DNA of 64,000 bases from Streptomyces sp. R33 (GCF_041200175.1 NZ_CP165727.1:3633501-3697500), one strand, 5' to 3'; shown: positions 16,585-25,380, numbered from the stretch's first letter. Numbers and translations: made by a program. The notes: generated by a model from the sequence alone, not told the origin.

Positions 16585-16625
16585 CCGCAAGGCGCCCGAT
16601 CGGGGGTCGTCTTGCCGCCTTGCGG
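16585..16625. promoter_or_regulatory. Inverted repeat between ATP-grasp and luxR-type genes
   Basis: CCGCAAGGCG (16585-16594) and CGCCTTGCGG (16616-16625), perfect arms separated by 21 bases (centre to centre ~31, three helical turns). A further CCGCAA is at 16649-16654. Likely operator for the divergent regulator at 16667. Confidence 0.6.
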
Positions 16626-16666
16626 GAATACGAGGGGTTTATAAACATCCGCAATCCGGGACGAAT

Positions 16667-17713
16667 ATGCATATGCCAGCCGACGAAGCCGACCAGCCGC
16701 GCGGGGGCGACCTGAGCCGCGCCGCCCGGCGGCTGTACGCCTACGCCGTGGAGCGGCATTCGTTCGCCGAGGCGGAGGCCGTCGAGGCCCTCGGGGCGCG
16801 GGCGGCCGCGGCGATCACCGAACTGGCCGCCGCGCACCTGCTCCAGCGGGCCTCCGGCGACGGTCCGGAGCGGTGGAGCGCCGTGGCGCCGCGGGCGGCG
16901 GCGGCCCGGGCGCTGGCCCCGCTGGCCCTGCTCGTACGGGAGACCCACGACGAGATGGACCGGCTGCGCGGGCGGCTGGAGACGCTGGTCCCGGCGTACG
17001 AGGCGGGGGCGGCGCACCTCGAACGCAACGGGTCGGGGCGGGCGAAGCTGGAGCTGGTCACCGACCTGGGAGCGGTGCGCGCTCTGATCGCGGAGCTGGT
17101 CGCGGGGTGCGAGCGGGAGCTGCTGGCCTCGCAGCCGGGCGGGGGCCGGCCGGTGGAGACGCTGGAGGAGGCGATCGGGCGGGACGAGTCGCTGCTGGCG
17201 CGCGGGGTGCGGATGCGCACGATCTACCAGCACACGGCGCGCTACTCGCGGCCCACGGCGGCGTACGTGGAGCGGGTGACGGCGCTGGGCGCGCAGGTGC
17301 GGACGCTGGGCGACGCCCTGATGCGGATGCTGGTCTTCGACGGGCACACGGGGCTGATGGCGGTGCCGGACCGCAGCGGGGCGGCGCTGGTGGTGCGGGA
17401 GCCGGCGGTCGTGCACTTCATGACCTCGGCGTTCGAGCGGTGCTGGGTGGAGGCGGAGCCGTTCCCCACGACGGTGGGCCCGGACGCGGCCCGCTCGCTC
17501 TCGGACGAGCTGCGGCAGACGATCGTGCGGCTGCTGGCGGAGGGGCTGGAGGACAAGGTGATCGCGCGCCGGCTGGGCATGTCGGAGCGGACCTGCCAGC
17601 GGCACATCGCGGAGATCATGCGCGCGGTGGGCGCCAAGTCCCGTTTCCAGGCCGGCTACTTGCTCTCCTCGGCGGCGGCTCCCGCCGTCTCGGGGGACGA
17701 AGCCCCGTCCTGA
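16667..17713 (+). CDS. LuxR-type HTH transcriptional regulator
   Basis: 348 residues. N-terminal winged-helix-like segment (about 15-65), a phospholipase D/TrmB-like middle (about 120-270, FDGHTGLMAVPD and ATLxA-like strands), and a C-terminal LuxR helix-turn-helix (about 280-335): LAEGLEDKVIARRLGMSERT and RHIAEIMRAVGAKSR. This layout is common among Streptomyces regulators of unknown ligand. ATG 16667 and ATG 16673 are both possible. Divergent from the ATP-grasp/PHP operon with a spaced inverted repeat between, so probably its regulator. The 3' end overlaps the convergent LysR gene by 58 bases. Confidence 0.85.
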   Translation: MHMPADEADQPRGGDLSRAARRLYAYAVERHSFAEAEAVEALGARAAAAITELAAAHLLQRASGDGPERWSAVAPRAAAARALAPLALLVRETHDEMDRLRGRLETLVPAYEAGAAHLERNGSGRAKLELVTDLGAVRALIAELVAGCERELLASQPGGGRPVETLEEAIGRDESLLARGVRMRTIYQHTARYSRPTAAYVERVTALGAQVRTLGDALMRMLVFDGHTGLMAVPDRSGAALVVREPAVVHFMTSAFERCWVEAEPFPTTVGPDAARSLSDELRQTIVRLLAEGLEDKVIARRLGMSERTCQRHIAEIMRAVGAKSRFQAGYLLSSAAAPAVSGDEAPS

Positions 17714-18654
17714 CCGGGGTGCCAGCCGTGCAGCTCCGGGATCAGCCGGCCGCGGCGGGACAGCAGGAACCGCTTGAACTCGGCGACCGGCGGGGTGTCG
17801 GGGTGGCCGTCGAGCCAGGCGACACCGATCTCGCGGACCGCGCGCGGGGCCGTCACCGTCAGCTCGACCACCCCGGGGCGGGCCACGGCCGGTGGCGGCA
17901 GCAGGGCCACGCCGAGCCCGGCCGCGACCAGGCCGCGCAGGGTCTCGGCCTCCTCGCCCTCGAAGGCCACCCGTGGGGTGAACCCGGCCTCCGCACACAG
18001 GTCGTCGGTGATGCGGCGCATGCCGTAGCCGGGCTCCAGGGTGACGAACGTTTCCTCGGCGGCCTCGGCGAGGCGGATGCGCTTGCGGGCGGCCAGCCGG
18101 TGGTCGTCGGGGACCACCAGGCGCAGCCGCTGCACGTCCAGGCGGCGGGCGACCAGGTCGGGGGCATCGGGGAGCGGTGAGGTCAGGCAGAGGTCGAGCT
18201 CGCCGGCCCGCAGCTTCTCGAGCATGGCCTCGCCGTAGTTCTGCACCAGGGAGAAGCGCACGCGCGGGTGGTCGGCGCGGAAGGCGCGGATCAGGCCGGG
18301 CACGGTTTCGGGGCCGAGGGTGTGCAGGAAACCGAACGCCACCTTGCCGAAGGCCGGGTCGGCGTCCTGCTGCACCGACTCGGCGGCGCGGGCGATTTCG
18401 GCGAGGGCCCGCTCGGCCGACGCGAGGAAGGTCCGGCCGGCCGTGGTGAGCGCGACGGTGCGGCCCTTGCGGGCGAACAGCGTGACGCCGAGGTCCTGTT
18501 CGAGCCGGACCATGGCCCGGGACAGGGTGGACTGCGGAACGCCCAGCTCGTGCGCGGCCCGGGTGACGTGCTCGTGGCGGGCGACGGCGGCGAAGTACGC
18601 GAGGCGCGGCGCCAGCAAACCTGTCACCGCGATGTCTTCTTCGTAACGGTTCAT
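17656..18654 (-). CDS. LysR-family transcriptional regulator
   Basis: 332 residues. N-terminal HTH (about 15-75) with HEHVTRAAHELGVPQSTLSR, then a periplasmic-binding-protein-like effector domain. Divergent from an MFS transporter gene, so it probably controls export or import of the effector. The ATG start has GAGGGG nine bases upstream. The C-terminal ~20 residues overlap the end of the LuxR-type gene. Ligand unknown. Confidence 0.92.
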   Translation of the reverse strand: MNRYEEDIAVTGLLAPRLAYFAAVARHEHVTRAAHELGVPQSTLSRAMVRLEQDLGVTLFARKGRTVALTTAGRTFLASAERALAEIARAAESVQQDADPAFGKVAFGFLHTLGPETVPGLIRAFRADHPRVRFSLVQNYGEAMLEKLRAGELDLCLTSPLPDAPDLVARRLDVQRLRLVVPDDHRLAARKRIRLAEAAEETFVTLEPGYGMRRITDDLCAEAGFTPRVAFEGEEAETLRGLVAAGLGVALLPPPAVARPGVVELTVTAPRAVREIGVAWLDGHPDTPPVAEFKRFLLSRRGRLIPELHGWHPGQDGASSPETAGAAAEESK

Positions 18655-18681
18655 TGACAGGCACCCCTCTGAGCTGTGGTC

Positions 18682-18717
18682 ATGCACCAGTGGATCGATT
18701 ATCGCGATTCTGTGCAT
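18682..18717. promoter_or_regulatory. Spaced inverted repeat in lysR/MFS divergent region
   Basis: ATGCAC (18682-18687) and GTGCAT (18712-18717), perfect arms 24 bases apart, bracketing the palindrome ATCGCGAT (18701-18708). The position fits LysR operators, but it does not follow a simple T-N11-A pattern. Confidence 0.4.
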
Positions 18718-18753
18718 TGGACGCATGAAACGGGACGGGTCTACGGTCGTTGC

Positions 18754-20037
18754 ATGCCTCCCGTTCATACCGGGGCGCCCGTCACCACGGGTGCCTCCAC
18801 CCCGTCGTCTCCTGCCGCACCGGAACCCCGCTCCCCCGGCCGCCCCGGCTACCGCCGCATGAGCCTCGCGCTCTTCGCCGCCGGACTCGCGACGTTCGCC
18901 CTCCTCTACTCCACCCAGGCGCTGCTGCCCGCGATCTCCGACGGGTTCGGGGTGACGGCGGGTCAGGCCAGCTGGACCGTGTCCGCGGCCACCGGCGCCC
19001 TCGCCCTGTTCGTCCTGCCGCTCAGCGCGCTCTCCGAGCGCTTCGGCCGGACCCGGATGATGACGGTGTCCATGCTGGTCGCCGTCGGCGTCGGCCTCCT
19101 CGTGCCGTTCGCGCCGAACCTGGAGTGGCTGGTGGCGCTGCGCGCCGTCCAGGGCGCGGCGATCGCCGGCATCCCGGCCTCCGCGATGGCGTACCTGGCG
19201 GAGGAGGTCAAGCCGAAGGCCCTGGTGGGCGCGATCGGCCTGTTCGTGGCGGGCAATTCCATCGGCGGCATGAGCGGCCGCCTCGTCACCGGCTGGGCGG
19301 CCCAGGTGTGGGGCTGGCGGGGCGGGCTGCTGGCCGTCGGGGTGATGGCACTGGCCTGCGCGGCCGCCTTCCTGGTGCTGCTCCCCCGGGCCCGGTTCTT
19401 CCGCCCGGCCTCGCTGAACCCGCGCGCGGTGGGCCGGACCGTCGCCGGCCATCTGCGCGATCCGCTGCTGATGCGGCTGTACGGGATCGGCGCGCTGTTC
19501 ATGACCGTCTTCGGGGCCGTGTACACCGTCATCGGCTACCGGCTGGTCGACGAGCCGTTCTCGCTCGGGCAGGGCGTGATCGGGTCGATCTTCCTGATCT
19601 ACCTGGTCGGTACGGTCTCCTCGGCCGCCGCCGGGCAGCTGGTGGCCCGGGCCGGGCGGCGCGGGGCGCTGTACCTGGCGGTGACCACGACCGCGCTGGG
19701 CCTGCTGCTGTCCCTGGCGGACTCGCTCGCCGCGATCCTGGTCGGGCTGGTCCTGATCACCGCCGGCTTCTTCGCGGGCCACGCGGTGGCGTCCGCCGCG
19801 GTGAGCCGGACGGCGACGTCGGGCCGCGCGCAGGCCTCGGCGCTGTACCAGTCGGCGTACTACCTGGGCTCCAGCGCGGGCGGCACGCTCGGTGCGCTCG
19901 CCTACCACTCGGCGGGCTGGGCGGCCACGGTGGGCATCGCGCTGCTGGCCGTGCTCGGCGTCGTGTCGATCACCCTGTACGGCTCGCACGCGGCCCGCGC
20001 GGAACGGCGTCACGGCGCGCTGGCCGCCGCACGCTGA
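18754..20037 (+). CDS. MFS transporter
   Basis: 427 residues with about 12 hydrophobic helices after a Pro/Ser/Thr-rich N-terminal 35 residues. The MFS loop 2-3 signature is present as LSERFGRTRMM. Resembles the YnfM/arabinose-efflux group in lacking long loops. Proton-driven exporter of unknown substrate. Divergent from lysR. Terminator at 20087-20118. Confidence 0.92.
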   Translation: MPPVHTGAPVTTGASTPSSPAAPEPRSPGRPGYRRMSLALFAAGLATFALLYSTQALLPAISDGFGVTAGQASWTVSAATGALALFVLPLSALSERFGRTRMMTVSMLVAVGVGLLVPFAPNLEWLVALRAVQGAAIAGIPASAMAYLAEEVKPKALVGAIGLFVAGNSIGGMSGRLVTGWAAQVWGWRGGLLAVGVMALACAAAFLVLLPRARFFRPASLNPRAVGRTVAGHLRDPLLMRLYGIGALFMTVFGAVYTVIGYRLVDEPFSLGQGVIGSIFLIYLVGTVSSAAAGQLVARAGRRGALYLAVTTTALGLLLSLADSLAAILVGLVLITAGFFAGHAVASAAVSRTATSGRAQASALYQSAYYLGSSAGGTLGALAYHSAGWAATVGIALLAVLGVVSITLYGSHAARAERRHGALAAAR

Positions 20038-20086
20038 TACGGCCGCGCGCGGATCGCCCGTACGGCATCGGTACGAGCGGAATTAC

Positions 20087-20118
20087 GGAGCCCGGAGGCG
20101 CAAGCCGCCCCGGGCTCC
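20087..20118 (+). terminator. Terminator after MFS gene
   Basis: GGAGCCCGG (20087-20095) / CCGGGCTCC (20110-20118) with an inner GGCG/CGCC stem, 50 bases past the stop. Confidence 0.7.
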
Positions 20119-20172
20119 GGCGCGTTGCCCCTCCCCGCCGGGAAGGCATGAGGGGGTGGGAGGGAGTCCGAC

Positions 20173-20910
20173 GTGAAATCCATGCGGATGCGTACGGGAC
20201 GGACGCGTACGGGACGGACGCGTCCGTGGCGACGTGCGGCGGCGGTCTGCGGGGCGGTGGTGCTCGCGGCCCCGCTGGTGGTCGGCGGGGGCGGGGCGGC
20301 GCAGGCCGCCGGCTCGTGCAACGTGACCACGGGGCCGTACCAGCGGCAGGTGGAGCAGTTCCTGGGGCGGCCGGTCGACGGGTGGCAGTCCGCGGCCGAC
20401 TGCCAGGCGGTCAAGGCGTTCCAGGCGAAGCACGGCATCACCCCGACCGCGGGCTACGCCGGGCCGCTGACCTGGCAGACGATGAGCACCATGCTGGCGC
20501 AGCGGGCGGCGGGCACGACGCCGAACAAGGACGGCAAGTGCCCGGTGAACCTGGGCCGGATCGCCTGCGTCGACCTGACCCGCCAGCTCAGCTGGGTCCA
20601 GGACGGCGCCACCTTGAAGTACGGCCCGGTGCCGGTCCGCACCGGCAAGGACGGCACCGAGACCCGGACGGGCCTGAAGCGGATCTACTACCGCAGCATC
20701 GACCACTGGTCGACGGTCTACGACGTGTCGATGCCGTATGCGCAGTTCTTCGACGGCGGGATCGCCTTCCACTCCGTCGAGAAGAGCATGTGGAACCCGC
20801 CGGGCTCCGGAGGCTGCGTGAACATGAGGCCCGCGGACGCGAAGGCGTACTGGAACCTGCTGGTCAAGGGCGACGACGTGTACGTGTACGGCCGCAAGCC
20901 CGGTACCTAG
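20173..20910 (+). CDS. L,D-transpeptidase family protein with altered active-site motif
   Basis: 245 residues. GTG 20173 has GGAGGGAG upstream. Very basic N-terminus (MRMRTGRTRTGRTRP, encoded by a 15-bp tandem repeat at about 20191-20222), signal helix, peptidoglycan-binding-like segment (about 50-110, AVKAFQAKHGITPT) and a YkuD domain. The active-site region reads PGSGGCVNM: the Cys and Asn are kept, but the His of the usual SHGC is Gly. Such enzymes make 3-3 peptide crosslinks or attach proteins. Activity is uncertain because of the missing His. Compare the canonical paralogue at 40930. Confidence 0.85.
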   Translation: MKSMRMRTGRTRTGRTRPWRRAAAVCGAVVLAAPLVVGGGGAAQAAGSCNVTTGPYQRQVEQFLGRPVDGWQSAADCQAVKAFQAKHGITPTAGYAGPLTWQTMSTMLAQRAAGTTPNKDGKCPVNLGRIACVDLTRQLSWVQDGATLKYGPVPVRTGKDGTETRTGLKRIYYRSIDHWSTVYDVSMPYAQFFDGGIAFHSVEKSMWNPPGSGGCVNMRPADAKAYWNLLVKGDDVYVYGRKPGT

Positions 20911-20986
20911 CCAGGGCTTTCCGGCTGCCGTTGTCAGACCCCTCCGGTAGTTTTCGAGGTATCGCACCGACTGGGGGAAGACAGCC

Positions 20987-22012
20987 ATGGGTGACCTCGC
21001 GACCGGAACCGGAACCGGCATCGACTCCGACCTGGATGCGGCGATGGACCGCTACCGGGTCGAGCTCACCGGCTACTGCTACCGCATGCTCGGCTCGTCC
21101 TTCGACGCCGAGGACGCGGTGCAGGACACGTACGTCCGGGCCTGGCGCAGCTTCGAGAAGTTCGAGGGCCGGTCCTCGCTGCGCTCGTGGCTGTACCGGA
21201 TCGCCACGAACGTCTGCCTGGACCTGCTGAGCGCGGGGAAGAAGCGGGCCCGCCCGATGGACCTCAGCTCCCCGCAGCACCAGGCGTCCGCGGTGCTGAG
21301 CCAGTCGCCGGAGGCGACGTGGCTGGAGCCGGTCCCGGACGGGCGGGTGCTCCCGCAGACCGCCGATCCGGCGGCGATGGCGCTGGCGAAGGAATCCGTA
21401 CGGCTGGCGTTCGTGGCGGCGCTGCAGCACCTGCCGGCGAAGCAGCGGGCGGTGCTGATCCTGCGCGAGGTGCTGGCGTGGAAGGCGGACGAGGTCGCGA
21501 CGCTGCTGGACACGACGGTGGCCTCGGTGAACAGCGCCCTGCAGCGGGCCCGGGCCACGATGTCCGCCACCCGCATGCGCGAGAGCGAGGCGGCGGACCC
21601 GCTGGACGCGGAGCAGGTGAACCTGCTGGAGCAGTACCTCTCGGCCTTCGAGGCGTACGACATCTCGCGGCTGACCACCTTGCTGCACGAGGACGCGGTG
21701 CTGTCGATGCCGCCGTTCGACCTGTGGCTGCAGGGGCCGGCGGACATCGCCGCCTGGCATCTGAACCAGGGCATCGGCTGCAAGGGCTCCCGCCTGATCC
21801 CGACCACGGCGAACGGCCTGCCGGCCTTCGGCCAGTACCGGCCCCGGGAGGACGGGACGCCGGGCTGGACGCCGTGGGCGCTGCAGGTCCTGGAGATCTC
21901 AGGGGGCCGCATCACCGGCCTGAACGCCTTCCTGGACACCGCCCGCTGGTTCCCCCTCTTCGGCCTCCCCGAGCAGCTCGACGAGTCCGACGAGGTCCAG
22001 CAGGGCGCGTAG
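20987..22012 (+). CDS. ECF sigma factor with SnoaL-like C-terminal domain (SigG/SigJ type)
   Basis: 341 residues. Sigma region 2 at about 20-90 (YCYRMLGSSFDAEDAVQDTY), region 4 at about 130-190 (LPAKQRAVLILREVLAWKAD), and a SnoaL-like domain from about 205 (YLSAFEAYDISRLTTLLHED). In this type the C-terminal domain modulates activity and there is usually no separate anti-sigma factor. From memory the closest named relative is mycobacterial SigG. ATG 20987 with GGGGGAAG upstream. The 3' end overlaps the convergent STAS gene by 114 bases. Confidence 0.9.
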   Translation: MGDLATGTGTGIDSDLDAAMDRYRVELTGYCYRMLGSSFDAEDAVQDTYVRAWRSFEKFEGRSSLRSWLYRIATNVCLDLLSAGKKRARPMDLSSPQHQASAVLSQSPEATWLEPVPDGRVLPQTADPAAMALAKESVRLAFVAALQHLPAKQRAVLILREVLAWKADEVATLLDTTVASVNSALQRARATMSATRMRESEAADPLDAEQVNLLEQYLSAFEAYDISRLTTLLHEDAVLSMPPFDLWLQGPADIAAWHLNQGIGCKGSRLIPTTANGLPAFGQYRPREDGTPGWTPWALQVLEISGGRITGLNAFLDTARWFPLFGLPEQLDESDEVQQGA

Positions 22013-22234
22013 CCGCGGCCCGGCTCCGGTCACCCGGAACGGCCGCCCCCGCGCGGTGAGCCGCAGCCGGGCCAGGGCCTCGACGGTGGCGAGGTCCGGG
22101 GCCGTGACGGCCCCGACGTCACACTCCACGGCGTCCGCCCCGGCCTCGTACAACCGGGTCAGCCGGGCGCAGAGCAGGGCCGCGTCCCGCCGGGTCGGGC
22201 CGGGGCCGGGCAGTACCAGTCGGGTGATCTCCAC
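21899..22234 (-). CDS. STAS domain protein
   Basis: 111 residues from GTG 22234: a compact STAS fold (EITRLVLPGPGP, VECDVGAVTAPDLATVEALA, GRPFRVTGAG, LVGLVELLG). The usual phosphorylatable Ser/Thr of anti-anti-sigma proteins is replaced in the VTAPDLATV loop, so it may not follow the SpoIIAA switch. The last ~35 residues overlap the sigma gene on the other strand. The start is weakly supported. It could be a binding partner in a sigma-regulatory network, but no cognate kinase is near. Confidence 0.65.
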   Translation of the reverse strand: MEITRLVLPGPGPTRRDAALLCARLTRLYEAGADAVECDVGAVTAPDLATVEALARLRLTARGRPFRVTGAGPRLRALLDLVGLVELLGEAEEGEPAGGVQEGVQAGDAAP

Positions 22235-22301
22235 GGGGGGGTTGACCCCCGCCCCCGTGGAAAGTCATCGGTCGGGCGTCAGGGCGCCGGCCCGGCATGC
22301 C

Positions 22302-22335
22302 GAACGGGACCGGCGCAGGTGCACCGGTCCCGTTC
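22302..22335 (-). terminator. Terminator after deoA
   Basis: 12-bp stem GAACGGGACCGG (22302-22313) / CCGGTCCCGTTC (22324-22335), 10-base loop, 21 bases past the deoA stop. Confidence 0.85.
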
Positions 22336-22356
22336 ACCCGTCAGGGAAGCCGCAGG

Positions 22357-23634
22357 TCAGGCGATGCGGTCCAGGACGATCGGCGTGGCGGAGAACGCCG
22401 TGCCGGCCGGGGCGATGTCGTACGTGCCCTCCAGGGAGGCCAGGGCGTACTCGAACTTCTCCGGGGTGTCCGTGTGCAGGGTCATCAGCGGCTGGCCCGC
22501 GGTCACGGTGTCGCCCGGCTTCGCGTGGAGCTCGATGCCCGCGCCCGCCTGCACCGGGTCCTCCTTGCGCGCGCGGCCGGCGCCCAGGCGCCAGGCGCCG
22601 ACGCCGACGCCGTACGCGTCCAGGCGGGTCAGGACGCCCGAGGACGGGGCGGTGACGACGTGCTGCTCGCGGGCCACCGGGAGGGCCGCGTCCGGGTCGC
22701 CGCCCTGAGCCGCGATCATCCGGCGCCAGACGTCCATCGCGGAGCCGTCGGCCAGCGCCTTGGCCGGGTCGGCGTCCTTGATGCCCGCCGCGTCCAGCAT
22801 CTCGCGGGCCAGCGCCAGGGTCAGCTCGACGACGTCGGAGGGGCCGCCGCCGGCCAGGACCTCGACCGACTCGCGGATCTCCAGCGCGTTGCCGGCCGTC
22901 AGGCCGAGCGGGGTGGACATGTCGGTGAGCAGCGCGATCGTCTTGACGCCGCTGTCCGTACCGAGGGCGACCATCGTCGAGGCGAGCTCGCGCGCGTCCT
23001 CGATGTTCTTCATGAACGCGCCGGTGCCGACCTTCACGTCGAGGACGAGCGAGCCGGTGCCCTCGGCGATCTTCTTCGACATGATCGAGGAGGCGATCAG
23101 CGGGATGGCCTCGACGGTGCCCGTCACGTCGCGCAGGGCGTACAGCTTCTTGTCGGCGGGGGCCAGGCCGTCGCCCGCCGCGCAGATGACCGCGCCGGTG
23201 GTGTCGAGGACGTGCAGCATCTCCTCGTTGGACAGCAGCGCGCGCCAGCCGGGGATCGACTCCAGCTTGTCCAGGGTGCCGCCGGTGTGGCCGAGGCCGC
23301 GGCCCGACAGCTGCGGCACGGCCGCGCCGCAGGCGGCGACGAGCGGGGCCAGCGGCAGGGTGATCTTGTCGCCGACGCCGCCCGTGGAGTGCTTGTCGGC
23401 GGTGGGGCGGGACAGGGAGTCGAAGTTCATCCGCTCGCCCGACGCGATCATCGCGGCGGTCCAGCGCTTGATCTCGGCCCGGTTCATGCCGTTCAGCAGG
23501 ATGGCCATCGCCAGCGCCGACATCTGCTCGTCGGCGACGACACCGCGCGTGTACGCGTCGATGACCCAGTCGATCTGCTCGGGGCTCAGCTCGCCGCGGT
23601 CCCGCTTGGTGCGGATGACGGAGATGACGTCCAT
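22357..23634 (-). CDS. deoA: Thymidine/pyrimidine-nucleoside phosphorylase
   Basis: 425 residues. Phosphorolysis of thymidine or deoxyuridine to base and deoxyribose 1-phosphate. Phosphate-binding motif DKHSTGGVGDK, SGRGLGHTGGTLDKLE, and the C-terminal alpha/beta domain with HAKPGDTVTAGQPL. It feeds DeoC. ATG 23634 has AAGGA eight bases upstream, directly against the operator palindrome, so the leader is very short. A terminator hairpin separates it from cdd, so it can be expressed on its own. Confidence 0.96.
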   Translation of the reverse strand: MDVISVIRTKRDRGELSPEQIDWVIDAYTRGVVADEQMSALAMAILLNGMNRAEIKRWTAAMIASGERMNFDSLSRPTADKHSTGGVGDKITLPLAPLVAACGAAVPQLSGRGLGHTGGTLDKLESIPGWRALLSNEEMLHVLDTTGAVICAAGDGLAPADKKLYALRDVTGTVEAIPLIASSIMSKKIAEGTGSLVLDVKVGTGAFMKNIEDARELASTMVALGTDSGVKTIALLTDMSTPLGLTAGNALEIRESVEVLAGGGPSDVVELTLALAREMLDAAGIKDADPAKALADGSAMDVWRRMIAAQGGDPDAALPVAREQHVVTAPSSGVLTRLDAYGVGVGAWRLGAGRARKEDPVQAGAGIELHAKPGDTVTAGQPLMTLHTDTPEKFEYALASLEGTYDIAPAGTAFSATPIVLDRIA

Positions 23635-23647
23635 GTGGTGCTTCCTT

Positions 23648-23659
23648 CTACGCGCATAG
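23648..23659. promoter_or_regulatory. Nucleoside-regulon palindrome upstream of deoA
   Basis: CTACGCGCATAG, one mismatch to the 12-bp palindrome, within TCTACGCGCATAGA. 13 bases before the deoA start. Confidence 0.72.
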
Positions 23660-23687
23660 AGGTGAGGGGAAAGAAAGACGGAAGGGA

Positions 23688-23721
23688 GACGGCCCTTCGC
23701 CCGGCAGGGCGAAGGGCCGTC
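23688..23721 (-). terminator. Terminator between cdd and deoA
   Basis: 15-bp perfect stem GACGGCCCTTCGCCC (23688-23702) / GGGCGAAGGGCCGTC (23707-23721) with GGCA loop, 7 bases past the cdd stop. It splits the importer-cdd transcript from deoA. Confidence 0.9.
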
Positions 23722-23728
23722 GGCACGG

Positions 23729-24118
23729 CTATCTCAGATGGTCCGGCCCGAAGGCCTGCGGCAGCATCTCGGCCAGAGGAAGGATCCCCTTCGGGGTCTC
23801 CACCAGCAGTTCCGGACCGCCGAACTCGAAGAGCAGCTGGCGGCAGCGCCCGCACGGGACGAGGCTCTCGCCCTTGCCGTCCACGCACGTGAAGTGCGTC
23901 AGGCGGCCGCCGCCCGTGGCCTGGAGCGCGGAGACCAGTCCGCATTCGGCGCACAGGCTGAGCCCGTAGCTGGCGTTCTCCACGTTGCAGCCGACCACGG
24001 TGCGGCCGTCGTCGACGAGGGCCGCGACGCCGACCGGGAAGCCGGAGTACGGGGCGTACGCCCGGGACATGGCCTCCCGGGCGGCGGCCCGCAGGGCCTC
24101 CCAGTCCACGTCGGTCAC
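23729..24118 (-). CDS. cdd: Cytidine deaminase
   Basis: 129 residues, the small homotetrameric type with three Cys as zinc ligands: CAECGL (with catalytic Glu) and PCGRCRQ. Substrate loop NVENASYGLSLCAE. It converts cytidine and deoxycytidine to uridine and deoxyuridine. The ATG overlaps the stop of the upstream permease gene by four bases (ATGA), so it is the last gene of the nucleoside importer operon. Confidence 0.96.
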   Translation of the reverse strand: MTDVDWEALRAAAREAMSRAYAPYSGFPVGVAALVDDGRTVVGCNVENASYGLSLCAECGLVSALQATGGGRLTHFTCVDGKGESLVPCGRCRQLLFEFGGPELLVETPKGILPLAEMLPQAFGPDHLR

Positions 24119-25380
24119 TTGCCCTCGCCCTTGCGGTAGGGCAGGCCGTCGGCCTTGGGCATCCGCAGGCGCTGGGCCGACAGGGCGAGCACCAGCAGGG
24201 TCGTGACGTACGGGGCCGCCTCGACGAACTGGCTCGGGACGGCGTCGGTCAGGGCGTACCAGAGGAACAGACCGGCCGCGCAGAGCGCCGCGACGCTCGC
24301 CTGGACGTGCTTCTTCTTGTACAGGTACCAGCCGAAGGCCACGACGAGCAGGATCGCCAGGAGCAGCAGCATCGCGTGGACGTTCTCGGCGCCGCCGCGC
24401 AGCTTGAGGCTGTACGTGAAGCCGAAGAGGCCGGAACCGAGGGCCGTGCCGCCCGGCATCCAGTTACCGAAGATCATCGCGGCGAGGCCGATGTAGCCGC
24501 GGCCGCCGGTCTGGCCCTCCTGGTAGATGCCCGTGGAGACGATCGCGAGGAACGCGCCGCCGAGGCCGGCCAGCGCGCCGGAGACGACCACGGCGATGTA
24601 CTTGTACTTGTAGACGTTCACGCCGAGGGACTCGGCGGCGACCGGGTTCTCACCGCAGGAGCGCAGGCGCAGGCCGAAGGAGGTCCGCCACAGCACCCAC
24701 CAGGTGGCGGGGACCAGCAGGACGGCGACGACGGTCAGCAGCGAGAGGTTGGTGACCAGGCCGCCGACCACGCCGGCGACGTCCGAGATCAGGAACCAGT
24801 GCTTGCCCTGGAGTGTCGCCAGCCAGTCCGACAACCCCGGCACGGTGATCTCCGTGATCGGGTCGATGCGCGGGGACTGCTTGGACGAGCCGCCCGGGGC
24901 CTTGTCGAAGGTGAAGTTCGACAGGTACTGGGTGAAGCCGACAGCCAGGATGTTGACCGCCACACCGGAGACGATGTGGTTGACGTTGAACGTCACGGTG
25001 ATGATCGCGTGCAGCAGGCCGCCGAGGGCGCCGCCGACGATGCCCATGAGGACACCGGTCCACGGACCCCACTGGTAGCCGGCCCAGGCACCGAACCAGG
25101 TGCCGAGGATCATCATGCCCTCGAGGCCGATGTTGACGACGCCCGCGCGCTCGGCCCACAGGCCGCCGAGGCCGGCGAGGCCGATCGGGACGGCGAGCTG
25201 GAGCGCGCCGGAGATCTGGCCCGCGGAGGTCAGGTCGTCGGCGCCGGAGATGACCCGGACCAGTGAGATCAGGGCGAGGCCGCCCGCGATCATCAGCAGG
25301 ATCCAGGGCAGGGTGAGCTTGCGTCGGCCGCCGTCCTTCTTGGGCGCGGCGCTCGTCGCGGAAACGGTGCTGGTGCTCAC
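24115..25380 (-). CDS. Nucleoside ABC transporter permease (second)
   Basis: 421 residues with about ten hydrophobic helices, BPD_transp_2 (LivM/YufQ-like) family: NIGLEGMMILGTWFGAW, HIVSGVAVNILAVGFTQYL, RSCGENPVAAESLGVNV (cytoplasmic coupling loop). The C-terminal extension has three further helices. Works with the next permease as a heterodimer. Overlaps both neighbours by four bases. Confidence 0.93.
   Translation of the reverse strand: MSTSTVSATSAAPKKDGGRRKLTLPWILLMIAGGLALISLVRVISGADDLTSAGQISGALQLAVPIGLAGLGGLWAERAGVVNIGLEGMMILGTWFGAWAGYQWGPWTGVLMGIVGGALGGLLHAIITVTFNVNHIVSGVAVNILAVGFTQYLSNFTFDKAPGGSSKQSPRIDPITEITVPGLSDWLATLQGKHWFLISDVAGVVGGLVTNLSLLTVVAVLLVPATWWVLWRTSFGLRLRSCGENPVAAESLGVNVYKYKYIAVVVSGALAGLGGAFLAIVSTGIYQEGQTGGRGYIGLAAMIFGNWMPGGTALGSGLFGFTYSLKLRGGAENVHAMLLLLAILLVVAFGWYLYKKKHVQASVAALCAAGLFLWYALTDAVPSQFVEAAPYVTTLLVLALSAQRLRMPKADGLPYRKGEGK

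Noticed and set aside
15244..18664. Long minus- and plus-strand frames overlapping the PHP, ATP-grasp and LysR genes
   Set aside because: Arg/Ala/Gly/Pro-rich shadow translations without domains; third-position bias supports the frames annotated here.
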